From: Anaerolineae bacterium
GTDB lineage: Bacteria > Chloroflexota > Anaerolineae > Aggregatilineales > Phototrophicaceae
Assembly: GCA_022823945.1 (NCBI GenBank)
Contig: JAJEBK010000050.1
Coordinates: 1 to 64,000 of the forward strand
DNA length: 64,000 nt
Direction of reading: 5' to 3'
The notes under the pieces were generated by a model. The model worked only from the letters and a program-made list of their open reading frames with translations. It was not told the DNA's origin and did no database searches. This document shows, in pieces, positions 1-8,174 of the stretch (position 1 is its first letter; each line of letters starts with the position of its first letter). Both the position numbers and the translations under genes were made by a program.

Positions 1-892
1 CTCGCGTCGCTTCATAAGCCAGCAGGCGCGGCAAGCCGGCGTCGTCCAGGGCGTAAATGACGATGGAATCGTGCCCGCGATTGCTGCCGTAAAGAAATTT
101 GCCGTTCGGGTGGACGTGCACATCAGCGCAGGTATTGGGTCTGCCGGCCGGCTGGACGTAATATCGCGGCATCGTCGATTCGGCCGAGAGGCGCGTCCAG
201 GCGTCATTTTCATCCCAGGCGAAGGTCGCCATCGTCGAATCCAGCTCGTTGATGACATACATGCGCGGCAAGCTGGGATGGAAGGCGACATGCCGCGGAC
301 CAGCGCCCGGCGGCAAGTCCAGGGTCTGCGCAAGGTCCAGTCTGCCAGCACCCGTGTTCAGCGCGTACAGGTAGACCTTGTCGGTGCCCAGGTCGGGCAC
401 GACAGCATGGCGATTGTCGGGCGTGGTGACGATCATGTGCGGGTGGCTGACATCCTGGCGTTCGGAGTTGGGTCCGGTAGGGTCATGAATCTCGATATGT
501 TCGCTGCTCTCGCCAATCGCGCCGTTTTCCGCCAGCGGATAGACGCGGATATTGCCGCGCGCGCCCGCGTTGACATAATTGACGAGCAATACATTTTGCC
601 CGCTGGCATCAACCGCGACATAAGCGGGCGAAGTACCAGCCGCCGGCTGGCTGTTGACGCGCCGCAGCCCCCCGTCCCCTTCAATGGCATAGGAGACAAC
701 TTGTACGCCTTCGTCCATGGTGGTGGCGAGCAGGAAGCGCCCGTTTGGATGCGGATTCAGGTAGTGGCATTCGCTGATGTCGGTAAGCTGCTCGCGAATG
801 ACGAGCTGGGCATTAGTTGTATCAAGCTCGGCGATGGTGATGCCGCAGGGTCCCGCGCCACCGTTGGCGATGTAGATGAGGTTCTTGGTCAT
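1..892 (-). CDS. Lactonase-type seven-bladed beta-propeller protein (3' end beyond window)
   Basis: Reading the minus strand from the ATG at 892 gives an open frame that begins MTKNLIYIANGG and runs off the left edge with no stop, about 297 residues. Repeated blade-like segments (HPNGRFLLATT, PDNRHAVVPDLGTDKVYLY, HPNGKFLYGSNRG) and the motif SHPHMI are typical of the lactonase/6-phosphogluconolactonase propeller family (PF10282, YbhE-like; usually 330-400 residues), so most of the protein is present. No signal peptide is visible, so it is probably cytoplasmic. A purine-rich stretch (GGGAGAGAG) precedes the start. Family membership is well supported; the exact substrate is not. The opposite strand is also open over this stretch but lacks family motifs. 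Confidence 0.85.
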   Translation of the reverse strand, partial: MTKNLIYIANGGAGPCGITIAELDTTNAQLVIREQLTDISECHYLNPHPNGRFLLATTMDEGVQVVSYAIEGDGGLRRVNSQPAAGTSPAYVAVDASGQNVLLVNYVNAGARGNIRVYPLAENGAIGESSEHIEIHDPTGPNSERQDVSHPHMIVTTPDNRHAVVPDLGTDKVYLYALNTGAGRLDLAQTLDLPPGAGPRHVAFHPSLPRMYVINELDSTMATFAWDENDAWTRLSAESTMPRYYVQPAGRPNTCADVHVHPNGKFLYGSNRGHDSIVIYALDDAGLPRLLAYEATR

Positions 893-1037
893 GCTGGGTA
901 CTCTCTCCCTAGCCTTTAAGATTTCTCGCTAGTGTAGCGCGCGGACAGGTTCAAAGCCCCGCTTGCGAGTTGCGGAGCTTGACTATTTTTCAGCGATTCC
1001 GCGCAGCCGGCGATAATACATCAGTTCTTATTGATGC

Positions 1038-1277
1038 TTATCCGCCGACCACGCGCCATTCAATGAATGCAATCACGAGCCCCATCAATACTCCCATTGC
1101 CAGCAGAATCCGCCAAGTCAAATCGGCGCGCAGCTTCTCAATCTTGGCGTTCAGCATCGCAATATCGGCCTTTGTGGCAACATGTTCGTGACCGCCTTCC
1201 AGTCTTGCGATCTGCTTTTCGTTCTCACGCACTCGAACGCTCAAAGCTATTTCGTTCGCATCGGCTTGCACAGCCAT
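1038..1277 (-). CDS. Small coiled-coil protein with C-terminal membrane anchor
   Basis: A 79-residue protein. Residues 1-50 are a charged heptad-like helix (VRENEKQIARLEGG, ADIAMLNAKIEKL), followed by one hydrophobic segment (ILLAMGVLMGLVIAFIEW) near the C terminus. The layout resembles small phage-haemolysin XhlA-like or DUF1640-like membrane proteins, but I cannot assign a family. A GAGGCGG Shine-Dalgarno-like element lies about 7 bases before the ATG. It lies in the same orientation as the exporter operon downstream of it but 86 bases separate them, so co-transcription is possible but unproven. The function is unknown. Confidence 0.6.
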   Translation of the reverse strand: MAVQADANEIALSVRVRENEKQIARLEGGHEHVATKADIAMLNAKIEKLRADLTWRILLAMGVLMGLVIAFIEWRVVGG

Positions 1278-1363
1278 CCGTTACCGCCTCAATATCTCGA
1301 ACATGCCAGAACTGCCAAAGGCGCTTTTATGTTACTGCGCAGCTTGGACGGCTGTCAAGCGAT

Positions 1364-2197
1364 CTAGCGAGAAGCCACCCGCGCATAACGCCAGACAGCC
1401 ATGGGCAGGAATACCGCCACGATGCCGGCGATCCACAACAGCGAGAGCGCGATTTCATCAGGATTGACGGTGCCAGTCATCAAATCGCGCACCGTGTTGG
1501 CGACAACGCTCACGGGCTGGTTCTCCGCGAAGATGCGCAGCCATTCTTCTGTCATTGTGGCTGTGGGCACAAAGATGGAACTGGCGAATGTCAAAGGAAA
1601 GAGCCAGATGAAGCCAGCCACCTGCGCCGCTTCCGGGTCTTTGACAAAGAGGCCGATTGTGGCGGAGATCCAGGTTACGGCATAGCCAAATGCCACCGCC
1701 AGCAACAAACCCATGATGCCGCTGCCCCAATCTTCAAAACGGAAGCCGATGATATAGCCGGCGACAATCATGATGAGCACGGTAAATGCGCCGCGCAAGG
1801 TATCGGCGCTGGTGCGCCCGGCGAGCACCGCCGCCCGCGACATCGGCAGCGAGCGAAAGCGGTCGATGATGCCCTTGGACAAATCAACTGACAAGCCGAC
1901 AGTGGTGTTGGCGGAGGCGAAGAGGATCGTCTGGATGATGATGCCCGGCAGCAGGAAATTGATGTAATCGCCGCCCGTAGAGAAGCGGATGGCGCCGCCG
2001 AAGACATAGGTGAAGAGCAGCAGAAAGATGACGGGCTGGATGGTGGCGAATACCAACAGCTCCGGCTGTCTCTGGTAGGCATACAGATTGCGGCGCATCA
2101 CGACAAAGGTGTCGGTGAAGTTCCACACGAATCGCTGCAGCGCACTCGACTGGCTGATGACGGGGCTGATTGCGGCGGATGCGGTCTGCTGGGTCAT
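1364..2197 (-). CDS. ABC-2 type exporter permease (DrrB-like)
   Basis: A 277-residue integral membrane protein with about six hydrophobic segments and the ABC-2 membrane family pattern (N-terminal cytoplasmic stretch, then LLVFATIQPVIFLLLFTYVF, and the conserved region FRSLPMSRAAVLAGR). Its length matches DrrB/NodJ-like permeases. It lies 34 bases downstream of the ATPase gene on the same strand, which itself follows a MarR regulator, so the three form a marR-ATPase-permease operon. The expected role is efflux of a drug or lipid-like compound by a two-subunit transporter. The substrate cannot be read from sequence. Confidence 0.9.
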   Translation of the reverse strand: MTQQTASAAISPVISQSSALQRFVWNFTDTFVVMRRNLYAYQRQPELLVFATIQPVIFLLLFTYVFGGAIRFSTGGDYINFLLPGIIIQTILFASANTTVGLSVDLSKGIIDRFRSLPMSRAAVLAGRTSADTLRGAFTVLIMIVAGYIIGFRFEDWGSGIMGLLLAVAFGYAVTWISATIGLFVKDPEAAQVAGFIWLFPLTFASSIFVPTATMTEEWLRIFAENQPVSVVANTVRDLMTGTVNPDEIALSLLWIAGIVAVFLPMAVWRYARVASR

Positions 2198-2231
2198 GGC
2201 GATTTGTCCTCGTTTGTCCGGGTTGGCTTGA

Positions 2232-3230
2232 CTAGGCGCTGCGGCGGCGTCCGAAACCGCGGCGCTTGGGCTTGGCTTCTTCTTCGACGATCTCCTCGCC
2301 CGTAATGCTCAGAAAGACATCGTTCAGCGAGGGGCGGCGCAGGTTAAGCTCGGCGATGGCGACAGCTTCGGCATCCAGCAGGCGCACAACCTCGGCAATG
2401 GACTGCGCGCCGCTGCCAACCGCCAGGCTGATATGCCCACGCCCTTCATCGGCCTGCGGACTCTCGTCGCTGAGCGGCTGCAAGAGCTGTACCGCCTTGT
2501 CCGTTTCATGGGGATTGGCGACAGTGATATCGATAAAATCAGCAGCCATATTGGCTTTGAGCTCATCGGCAGTGCCTTCGGCAATGACCTTGCCATGATC
2601 AATGACGACGATCTTGTCCGCCAGTTCGTCGGCTTCTTCCAGATACTGTGTGGTGAGCAGGAGCGTCGCGCCATCGGAGACGAGAGAGCGGATGGTATCC
2701 CACATGGCGATGCGCGTGCGCGGGTCCAGACCCGTGGTCGGCTCGTCCAAAAAGAGGATGCTGGGACGGGCGACAATGCTGGCTGCCAGATCGAGCCGCC
2801 GGCGCATCCCGCCAGAATAGGTCTTGGCGGGGCGGTCGGCCGCGTCGGTCAAAGCGAACTGCTCCAACAATTCCTGGGCGCGTCTTTTGGCGGCGGGGCG
2901 CGGCATATGATAGAGCCGACTGACCATCTCCAGGTTTTCCCGGCCGGTCAGGATTTCGTCGATGGCGGTATTTTGCCCGGCCAAGCCGATTATTTCCCGC
3001 ACCTGCTGCTTCTGGCGCAAGACATCCAAGCCTCCGACTTGCGTTTGGCCTCGGTCGGGCTTGAGCAAGGTCGTCAGAATGCGCACCAGTGTCGTCTTGC
3101 CAGCGCCATTGGGACCCAGCAGCCCCAGCACCTTGCCGGTCTCAGCGGCGATGGATACGCCGTCGAGCGCTTTGACATCGCCGAAGTGTTTGTAGACATC
3201 TTCTGCGATAATTGCGTAATTAGCGGGCAT
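2232..3230 (-). CDS. ABC exporter ATP-binding protein (DrrA-like)
   Basis: The nucleotide-binding subunit, about 332 residues from the ATG at 3230 (an alternative ATG lies at 3245; the inner one has GGAG about 10 bases upstream). Visible motifs are Walker A GPNGAGKTT, signature YSGGMRRRLDLA, Walker B ILFLDEPTTGLDP and an H-loop region LLLTTQYLEEAD. The C-terminal stretch (DFIDITVANP to the end) matches the DUF4162 domain of daunorubicin-resistance type ATPases, ending in a basic tail. It pairs with the permease immediately downstream and is preceded by a MarR-type regulator, which suggests inducible efflux. Confidence 0.93.
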   Translation of the reverse strand: MPANYAIIAEDVYKHFGDVKALDGVSIAAETGKVLGLLGPNGAGKTTLVRILTTLLKPDRGQTQVGGLDVLRQKQQVREIIGLAGQNTAIDEILTGRENLEMVSRLYHMPRPAAKRRAQELLEQFALTDAADRPAKTYSGGMRRRLDLAASIVARPSILFLDEPTTGLDPRTRIAMWDTIRSLVSDGATLLLTTQYLEEADELADKIVVIDHGKVIAEGTADELKANMAADFIDITVANPHETDKAVQLLQPLSDESPQADEGRGHISLAVGSGAQSIAEVVRLLDAEAVAIAELNLRRPSLNDVFLSITGEEIVEEEAKPKRRGFGRRRSA

Positions 3231-3286
3231 TTGTGGGGACTCCATTCATTCTGTTGGCATTTGCATTGCATTCATAACGAGCAAAT

Positions 3287-3790
3287 CTAGCAGCAGGTTT
3301 CGTCTGGCGCGTTTTGGTCAGAAAATAGCGCCAGAATGCGCTCAAACGTGGCGAGGGCGGCGGCGCGCTCCTGGTCGGTCAAGGGCGCTAGCACTTCTTG
3401 CGCCAGCGCAAAATGACGCTCGTAGGCTTGGTGCATGCGCTCTACGCCCAAGGCTGTTAGCTCAACCAGTTTGCTGCGGCGGTCGCGCGGATTATTGATG
3501 CGATAGACCAACCCTTCGGCTTCCAGCCTGTCGATCATCTGCGACGCGTTGGAAAGGTTCGAGAAGAAGCCGTCGGCAAAAAAGCTGATGGGCTGTGGAG
3601 CGCCCGCGTCGTAGAGCCGCTTGAGGAACCACAATTGCGGCGGCGACAATGTGCCAGCCGCTTTGATTTGCTCGGCATGTTGCATCATCTGACGGCAAAT
3701 CCGCGTCAAGAGCGTGAAGAAGCGATTCTCGAAAGTGTCGTCAATCCAGTTCGCTGCCGCGCCGCTTTGGTTCATAGCTGAATTATCCAT
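3287..3790 (-). CDS. MarR family transcriptional regulator
   Basis: A 167-residue winged-helix regulator. The helix-turn-helix and wing region are clear: FSNLSNASQMIDRLEAEGLV followed by the wing YRINNPRDRRSKLVELTALG, the classic MarR DxRxxx(V/L)xLT signature. It heads the operon with the Drr-like exporter; the gap to the ATPase gene is 56 bases. It most likely represses its own operon and is released by a small-molecule ligand. An imperfect palindrome overlapping its start codon is a candidate operator. An alternative ATG lies five codons downstream. Confidence 0.9.
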   Translation of the reverse strand: MDNSAMNQSGAAANWIDDTFENRFFTLLTRICRQMMQHAEQIKAAGTLSPPQLWFLKRLYDAGAPQPISFFADGFFSNLSNASQMIDRLEAEGLVYRINNPRDRRSKLVELTALGVERMHQAYERHFALAQEVLAPLTDQERAAALATFERILALFSDQNAPDETCC

Positions 3791-3797
3791 ATATGAA
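3786..3797. promoter_or_regulatory. Candidate MarR operator half-palindrome
   Basis: The sequence TCCATATATGAA is a 12-base inverted repeat with one mismatch, centred on ATAT, and it overlaps the start codon of the marR gene. MarR proteins commonly autoregulate through AT-rich palindromes at their own promoter. The assignment is positional only. Confidence 0.3.
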
Positions 3798-3870
3798 CCA
3801 TACAGATTGTCCGGCGATTTTCCATTAGAAGTTTCTTAGATTATTCGGCGCTGAAAGATGCGCGCAGGGT

Positions 3871-4641
3871 TCAGGCTTCTCTGAAGACCACTTCAAACAT
3901 CTGGGGCCAGCGCTTGCCGGTGATGAAAAAGGTATCGGATTCTGGATTGTAGGCGATGCCGTTCAACACGCTGCCGCCCGCCAGCACCGCCCGTTCCGGC
4001 TCCGACAACAGACCCGAAGCATCAATCAGCGCCGTGATCTCCCCAGTGTATTTGTCGATGACAAAAATGTAGTCGGTATTCCAGGCATTGGCATAGATGT
4101 GCTCGCCAACGCATTCCAGCTCGTTCAGCAACTGTGGCGGAATCAACTGCCCATCCAGCGTGACTGCGCCACGAAAGATCAGCTCAAATGTGTCTTGGTC
4201 GCGCAGGGAAAGGTAGGGCGAGCCATCGCTCATGAACAAGAAGCGGCCATCGCTGCACAATCCCCAGCCTTCGCCAGCATATTGGATAGTTTCGATCAAC
4301 TCCAGGCTATGGAGGTCGTACACGAATGCCAGCCCGGATTGCCAGGTCAGCTGGATGAGTCGATCGCCGACGCGTTCCAGCCCTTCGGCAAAATAGGCGG
4401 CGTCCAGCGGCAGGTTGATCTGGGGCGCGCCGGTCTCGATATCGACGCGGCGCAAGCTGGAATGTCCGCGCAGACCGGTCGATTCGTAGAGCGCGCCAGC
4501 ATGCCACAGCAGCCCTTGCGTAAATGCGCTGGAGTCGTGCGGATAGGCATTGAGCACTCGTGGCACGAGGACGGGCGGCTGTGCCAGGGCCGGCTGGCAC
4601 AACAGCGCCAACAGGCAGATGAGGACAAGTCGCTGGATCAT
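3871..4641 (-). CDS. Secreted glutaminyl-peptide cyclotransferase (plant/bacterial type)
   Basis: A 256-residue protein with a signal peptide (hydrophobic LVLICLLALLCQPALA, cleavage after ALA) followed by a beta-propeller matching Glu_cyclase_2 (PF05096). Diagnostic segments are YPHDSSAFTQGLLW, LYESTGLRGHSSLR, GEGWGLCSDGRFLFMSDGS, LNELECVGEHIYANAWNTDYI and the terminal LNGIAYNPESDTFFITGKRWP. The enzyme converts N-terminal glutamine of exported proteins to pyroglutamate. It stands alone, divergent from glutamine synthetase, with a 214-base shared upstream region. Length and motifs fit the bacterial enzymes closely. Confidence 0.93.
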   Translation of the reverse strand: MIQRLVLICLLALLCQPALAQPPVLVPRVLNAYPHDSSAFTQGLLWHAGALYESTGLRGHSSLRRVDIETGAPQINLPLDAAYFAEGLERVGDRLIQLTWQSGLAFVYDLHSLELIETIQYAGEGWGLCSDGRFLFMSDGSPYLSLRDQDTFELIFRGAVTLDGQLIPPQLLNELECVGEHIYANAWNTDYIFVIDKYTGEITALIDASGLLSEPERAVLAGGSVLNGIAYNPESDTFFITGKRWPQMFEVVFREA

Positions 4642-4801
4642 GGTTGGGCTCGCCGTGCTGTCTAAACAAGCGCATCGTAGCAGGATACGCCGCTGCAGGG
4701 CTAGTGTAGAAAATATGCCGGCGCGTCATTTAGCCAAATATGACAGAAAACGCGGCGTGATTTGCAATGATTTCGCTATCGCAGTTGGGAATTATGTCCA
4801 A

Positions 4802-4807
4802 TACAAT
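4802..4807 (+). promoter_or_regulatory. Candidate -10 box of glnA
   Basis: TACAAT lies 48 bases upstream of the glnA ATG. The same hexamer precedes several other genes in this window. No convincing -35 element sits 17 bases upstream, so the call rests on the recurring hexamer only. Confidence 0.35.
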
Positions 4808-4855
4808 GCGCGCATCTGTATATCTGGTACGGCTCTAGCAGAAAGAAGGGGAGAA

Positions 4856-6286
4856 ATGGCTAGTTTTGTCCCACCGGATTCCGCGAAGGAATCGCCCGCC
4901 GCGCTCTTGGCATGGGCAAATGAGAACGACATCGTAGAGATCGACCTGCGCTTCGTCGATATTCGTGGCGTGCCGCAGCATTTCAGCATGCCGCTGCAAT
5001 CGGTAGACGAAGGTTCGTTTGAAGACGGCTTCGGCTTCGATGGCTCCAGCATCCAGGGCTTCCAGGCTATCAACGAATCGGACATGATCCTGTTGGCAGA
5101 CCTCAGCACAGCTTTGGTCGATCCCTTCTTCAGCTACAAGACCCTGGCGATGTATTGCGATGCGTACGACCCGCTCAGCCGCGAACCCTATGCGCTGGAT
5201 GCGCGCGGGGTATCCAAACGCGCCGAAGCCTATCTGGCGGCCAATGACCTGGCTGATATCGCTTATTTCGGTCCGGAAGCCGAGTTCTTCATGTTCGACA
5301 ATGTGCAGTACAGCACATCGGAAAACAGCAGCTTCTACCGCGTCGACTCTTTTGAAGGCGACTGGAACAGTGGCAACGAAGACCCGGCGCAAGGGCACAT
5401 GAACCGCATCAAGATGGGTTACTTCCCGCTGCCGCCGCTGGACAAGACTCACGATGTGCGCGCCGAAATGGTGCAGACATTGCTGGATGTCGGCATGGAA
5501 GTCGAGGTGCATCATCACGAGGTCGGTGGCGCTGGACAAGCAGAAATCGACCTGAAATATGCGCCGCTTCTGGAAATGGCCGACATGATGGTCACCTACA
5601 AATATGTGGTGAAAAATGTCGCCGCCATGAACAACCTGCACGCCACCTTCATGCCCAAGCCACTCTTTGAAGAGAATGGCAGCGGCATGCATGTGCATCA
5701 GTCGCTGTGGAAAGACGGGCAGCCGCTTTTTGGTGGCGACCAGTATGCCGGTCTCAGCCAGATGGCTTTGTGGTACATCGGCGGTCTGATCAAGCATGCT
5801 CGCGCCTGCGCTGCCTTCACCAACCCGATCACCAACAGTTATCGGCGCTTGGTGCCGGGCTATGAAGCGCCAGTCAATCTGGTCTATTCAGCCCGCAACC
5901 GCTCGGCTGGCATCCGCATCCCCATGTACAGCAACAACCCGAAAGCCAAACGCGTCGAAGCCCGCTGGCCAGACCCCGCCGCCAACCCCTATCTGGCGCT
6001 GCCGGCGCTGCTGATGGCTGGCATCGATGGCATCAAAAACCAGATTGATCCTGGTGCCGCGTCCGAAGCCGATCTCTACGAAGGCGATCACGAAACGCCA
6101 GTCATGCCCGGCACGCTGGGCGAGGCGCTGCGCGAGCTGGACGCCAACCGCGGCTTCTTGACCGAAGGCGGCGTATTCAGCGATGCCTTCATCGACAACT
6201 TCATTGCCTACAAGCAGGTCGAAGACCAGGATGCCGTGGCCATGCGCCCGCATCCCTACGAATTCGAACTGTACTTCAGTATCTAG
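4856..6286 (+). CDS. glnA: Glutamine synthetase, type I
   Basis: ATP-dependent condensation of glutamate and ammonia to glutamine; cytoplasmic dodecamer. The chosen ATG follows GAAAGAAGGGGAGAA and gives 476 residues, the normal GSI length; the frame is open further upstream but lacks family sequence. Family signatures include the N-terminal beta-grasp FGFDGSSIQGFQ, the catalytic-domain EAEFFMFD, HHHEVGGAGQAEIDLKY, the ATP region NNLHATFMPKPLF and GSGMHVHQSLW, and NRSAGIRIPM. A tyrosine in ADLYEGD sits where the adenylylation loop is in enterobacterial GSI, so control by adenylylation is possible, but no glnE is present here. It is transcribed alone and ends at a strong terminator. Confidence 0.97.
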   Translation: MASFVPPDSAKESPAALLAWANENDIVEIDLRFVDIRGVPQHFSMPLQSVDEGSFEDGFGFDGSSIQGFQAINESDMILLADLSTALVDPFFSYKTLAMYCDAYDPLSREPYALDARGVSKRAEAYLAANDLADIAYFGPEAEFFMFDNVQYSTSENSSFYRVDSFEGDWNSGNEDPAQGHMNRIKMGYFPLPPLDKTHDVRAEMVQTLLDVGMEVEVHHHEVGGAGQAEIDLKYAPLLEMADMMVTYKYVVKNVAAMNNLHATFMPKPLFEENGSGMHVHQSLWKDGQPLFGGDQYAGLSQMALWYIGGLIKHARACAAFTNPITNSYRRLVPGYEAPVNLVYSARNRSAGIRIPMYSNNPKAKRVEARWPDPAANPYLALPALLMAGIDGIKNQIDPGAASEADLYEGDHETPVMPGTLGEALRELDANRGFLTEGGVFSDAFIDNFIAYKQVEDQDAVAMRPHPYEFELYFSI

Positions 6287-6304
6287 GCTGAAACCGCGCA
6301 CAAC

Positions 6305-6338
6305 AAAGCCCCTTCCGTTTGCGTGTGGAAGGGGCTTT
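6305..6338. terminator. Intrinsic terminator after glnA
   Basis: A perfect 12-base-pair stem (AAAGCCCCTTCC paired with GGAAGGGGCTTT) with a 10-base loop begins 19 bases after the glnA stop, followed by a pyrimidine-rich tail (CTCTT). It lies between convergent glnA and the minus-strand endonuclease gene and could serve both directions. Confidence 0.85.
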
Positions 6339-6367
6339 CTCTTAGCGAGTGATCGACTTCCCTCTGT

Positions 6368-6850
6368 TTAAGCTTTGTAGATCAACTGGCCGTGCTTTTG
6401 CACAAACTTTACGGGGATCTTCGGATTATTGATATCTCGCTTAGTGTCGTTCCACTTTGCTTCCCATCTGGCGAAATACGGAAACTCAAGATTGCTCGGT
6501 CTCAGTTGATAGATTGAAGCCAACTCAATCCCACTGTATATCGCAAATATCCACTCGGTTTCCCGGTATTTCTTCAATATGGTGGGGTTTAGATGATGGT
6601 GAGTAGAGAAGCTACTGGTTAGTTCAATGTTAACCGATTTCAATTCGTATTCTACGCCACTCTCGTCGACAGCGTCATTTCCGAGCCTTCCGGGAAGTAT
6701 TCGCAATCCAGTTATCAGCAAGACTTGTAGCAGCTTCCCACCATTGTCTTGAAAGATATCACTGATACCGTGCTTGACAGCAAGGGTCTGATATTCACGA
6801 ATGAAGGGCAAGAGCTTCTCGAGTTGCTTATGATCCTTATGTGGCTTCAT
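6368..6850 (-). CDS. PvuII-type restriction endonuclease
   Basis: A 160-residue protein that aligns nearly end to end with my recollection of R.PvuII (157 residues), which cuts CAGCTG to blunt ends as a homodimer. Conserved blocks include [20 protein letters not shown], the PD-(D/E)XK catalytic core with D59 in GNDAVD and E69/K71 in EYELKS, the recognition histidines in FSTHHHLNP (84-86), WIFAIY and [12 protein letters not shown]. The start codon lies inside the end of the controller gene (14-base overlap), the same C-R arrangement as the original PvuII system. The gene is AT-richer than glnA beside it, consistent with horizontal acquisition. Confidence 0.93.
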   Translation of the reverse strand: MKPHKDHKQLEKLLPFIREYQTLAVKHGISDIFQDNGGKLLQVLLITGLRILPGRLGNDAVDESGVEYELKSVNIELTSSFSTHHHLNPTILKKYRETEWIFAIYSGIELASIYQLRPSNLEFPYFARWEAKWNDTKRDINNPKIPVKFVQKHGQLIYKA

Positions 6851-7073
6851 CAGCGTCTTTCAAGAGCTCAAGCAGAGAAACACGCAGCGCCGTCGCCAAT
6901 CGCTCCATGTTGTCAATCGAAATGTTCCTCTCGCCTCGCTCAACTGAACCTACATAAGTCCTGTGCAGTCCACACTTCCTTGCAAGATCTTCCTGAGACA
7001 AACCCTGCTTGTTTCTCATTTGACGCAAACGCCGAGCGAACACCAACCGGTAGCACCTTTTATCATTTGTCAT
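6837..7073 (-). CDS. Restriction-modification controller (C) protein
   Basis: A 78-residue XRE-type helix-turn-helix protein. The core [20 protein letters not shown], followed by [17 protein letters not shown], is characteristic of C.PvuII/C.AhdI-like controllers, which activate their own and the endonuclease gene after entry into a new host, delaying restriction until methylation is established. It overlaps the endonuclease start by 14 bases and is divergent from the methyltransferase. Two C-box-like sites lie 22-48 bases upstream of its start. Length and arrangement fit well. Confidence 0.92.
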   Translation of the reverse strand: MTNDKRCYRLVFARRLRQMRNKQGLSQEDLARKCGLHRTYVGSVERGERNISIDNMERLATALRVSLLELLKDADEAT

Positions 7074-7095
7074 AGCAGTAAACTACTGGTATAGT

Positions 7096-7121
7096 GACTA
7101 TACGTCTACAGATTATGAGTA
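7096..7121. promoter_or_regulatory. Candidate C-boxes of the PvuII-type module
   Basis: Two 11-base sites, GACTATACGTC (7096-7106) and GATTATGAGTA (7111-7121), match the published controller consensus GACTNNNAGTC with one and two differences and are separated by four bases, the spacing expected for paired C-dimer sites. A perfect 13-base palindrome TATAGTGACTATA (7090-7102) overlaps the first. They occupy the short divergent gap between the controller and methyltransferase genes. Confidence 0.65.
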
Positions 7122-7128
7122 GCAGAAA

Positions 7129-8115
7129 ATGGCCGCGACCTTCGTTCCAAGCTATCGCACCAAGCTGGGTGAGGCGTATTGTGCGGACTCTTTGAACTTT
7201 GTTCCGACACTGCCCGAAGACTCGGTTAATCTGGTGTTCACGAGTCCGCCTTTTGCGTTGCTGCGACAGAAGGAATACGGCAACAAGTCTCAAGAGACTT
7301 ATAATGACTGGCTGCTTCAGTTTGTATCAATGGTATATCCGTGCCTGAGGGACGATGGCAGTCTTGTGATCGACTTGGGAGGGGCATATAAGAGGGGTAG
7401 CCCAGTCCGCAGCCTGTACAACTTTAGGTTGCTTATCCGCATCTGTGATGAACTGGGCTTCCACCTTGCGGAAGACTTTTATTGGTACAACCCCTCCAAA
7501 TTGCCATCTCCAATTGAATGGGTAAACAAGAGGAAGATCAGGGCAAAGGACAGCGTCAACACTGTCTGGTGGTTTAGTAAGAGCGAGTTTCCCAAAGCGG
7601 ATGTCAGAAATGTCTTGACGGAATACAGCGGCAGGATGAAGAAGCTCTTGCGTGATCCTAACAAGTACTACAAACCGAAAGATCGGCCGTCAGGTCATCG
7701 AATCAGTGATAGTTTTGGAAGGGATAACGGCGGAGCTATCCCGTCCAATCTACTACAGATTCCCAACTCTGAATCAAGCAGCAAGTATTTGAAGCACTGT
7801 CGCTCGGCAGGCGTCAAGGCGCACCCTGCGAGATTTCCATCCCGTCTTCCAGAGTTCTTCATAAGATTCTTGACGGATCCAGGAGATTTGGTGGTCGACA
7901 TCTTTTCTGGTTCAAATACGACGGGAATGGTGGCAGAAGCAGAAGAGCGAAGATGGATATCAATTGAAAAGGATATTGCCTATACAGCAGCTTCTGCATT
8001 CAGATTCGTAGACGCTAACTACGGAGAATCCAACATCAAGACCTTGTATGAGCGGATTCTGCGTGGAGTCTGCGTAGATTTCTCTTTTCAGCCAAAAGCA
8101 GTGACACTGTTCTAA
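7129..8115 (+). CDS. PvuII-type N4-cytosine DNA methyltransferase
   Basis: A 328-residue class-beta methyltransferase that should protect CAGCTG by N4-methylating the inner cytosine, as M.PvuII does. Motif IV TSPPF lies near the N terminus (38-42) and the AdoMet motif I DIFSGSNTTG near the C terminus (from 257), the IV-before-I order of beta-class enzymes, with the recognition region between. The segment SPPFALLRQKEYGN and the length (M.PvuII is about 336) match the PvuII family. It is divergent from C and R across a 55-base gap. CAGCTG occurs in this window (for example at 4348), so methylation would be needed. Confidence 0.93.
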   Translation: MAATFVPSYRTKLGEAYCADSLNFVPTLPEDSVNLVFTSPPFALLRQKEYGNKSQETYNDWLLQFVSMVYPCLRDDGSLVIDLGGAYKRGSPVRSLYNFRLLIRICDELGFHLAEDFYWYNPSKLPSPIEWVNKRKIRAKDSVNTVWWFSKSEFPKADVRNVLTEYSGRMKKLLRDPNKYYKPKDRPSGHRISDSFGRDNGGAIPSNLLQIPNSESSSKYLKHCRSAGVKAHPARFPSRLPEFFIRFLTDPGDLVVDIFSGSNTTGMVAEAEERRWISIEKDIAYTAASAFRFVDANYGESNIKTLYERILRGVCVDFSFQPKAVTLF

Positions 8116-8174
8116 TCGCGCCAAGGTAGGCAACAACCCCTTTTCAGGTACGATTCTTGCGGGGTAAAGAGAAC

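Noticed and set aside
71..919. Long plus-strand open frame opposite the lactonase gene
   Set aside because: It has no family motifs and low-likelihood composition, while the minus strand gives a clear beta-propeller sequence.
4550..4855. Upstream extension of the glutamine synthetase frame
   Set aside because: It runs into the divergent cyclase gene and carries no GS sequence; the ATG at 4856 has a good ribosome binding site and gives the usual length.
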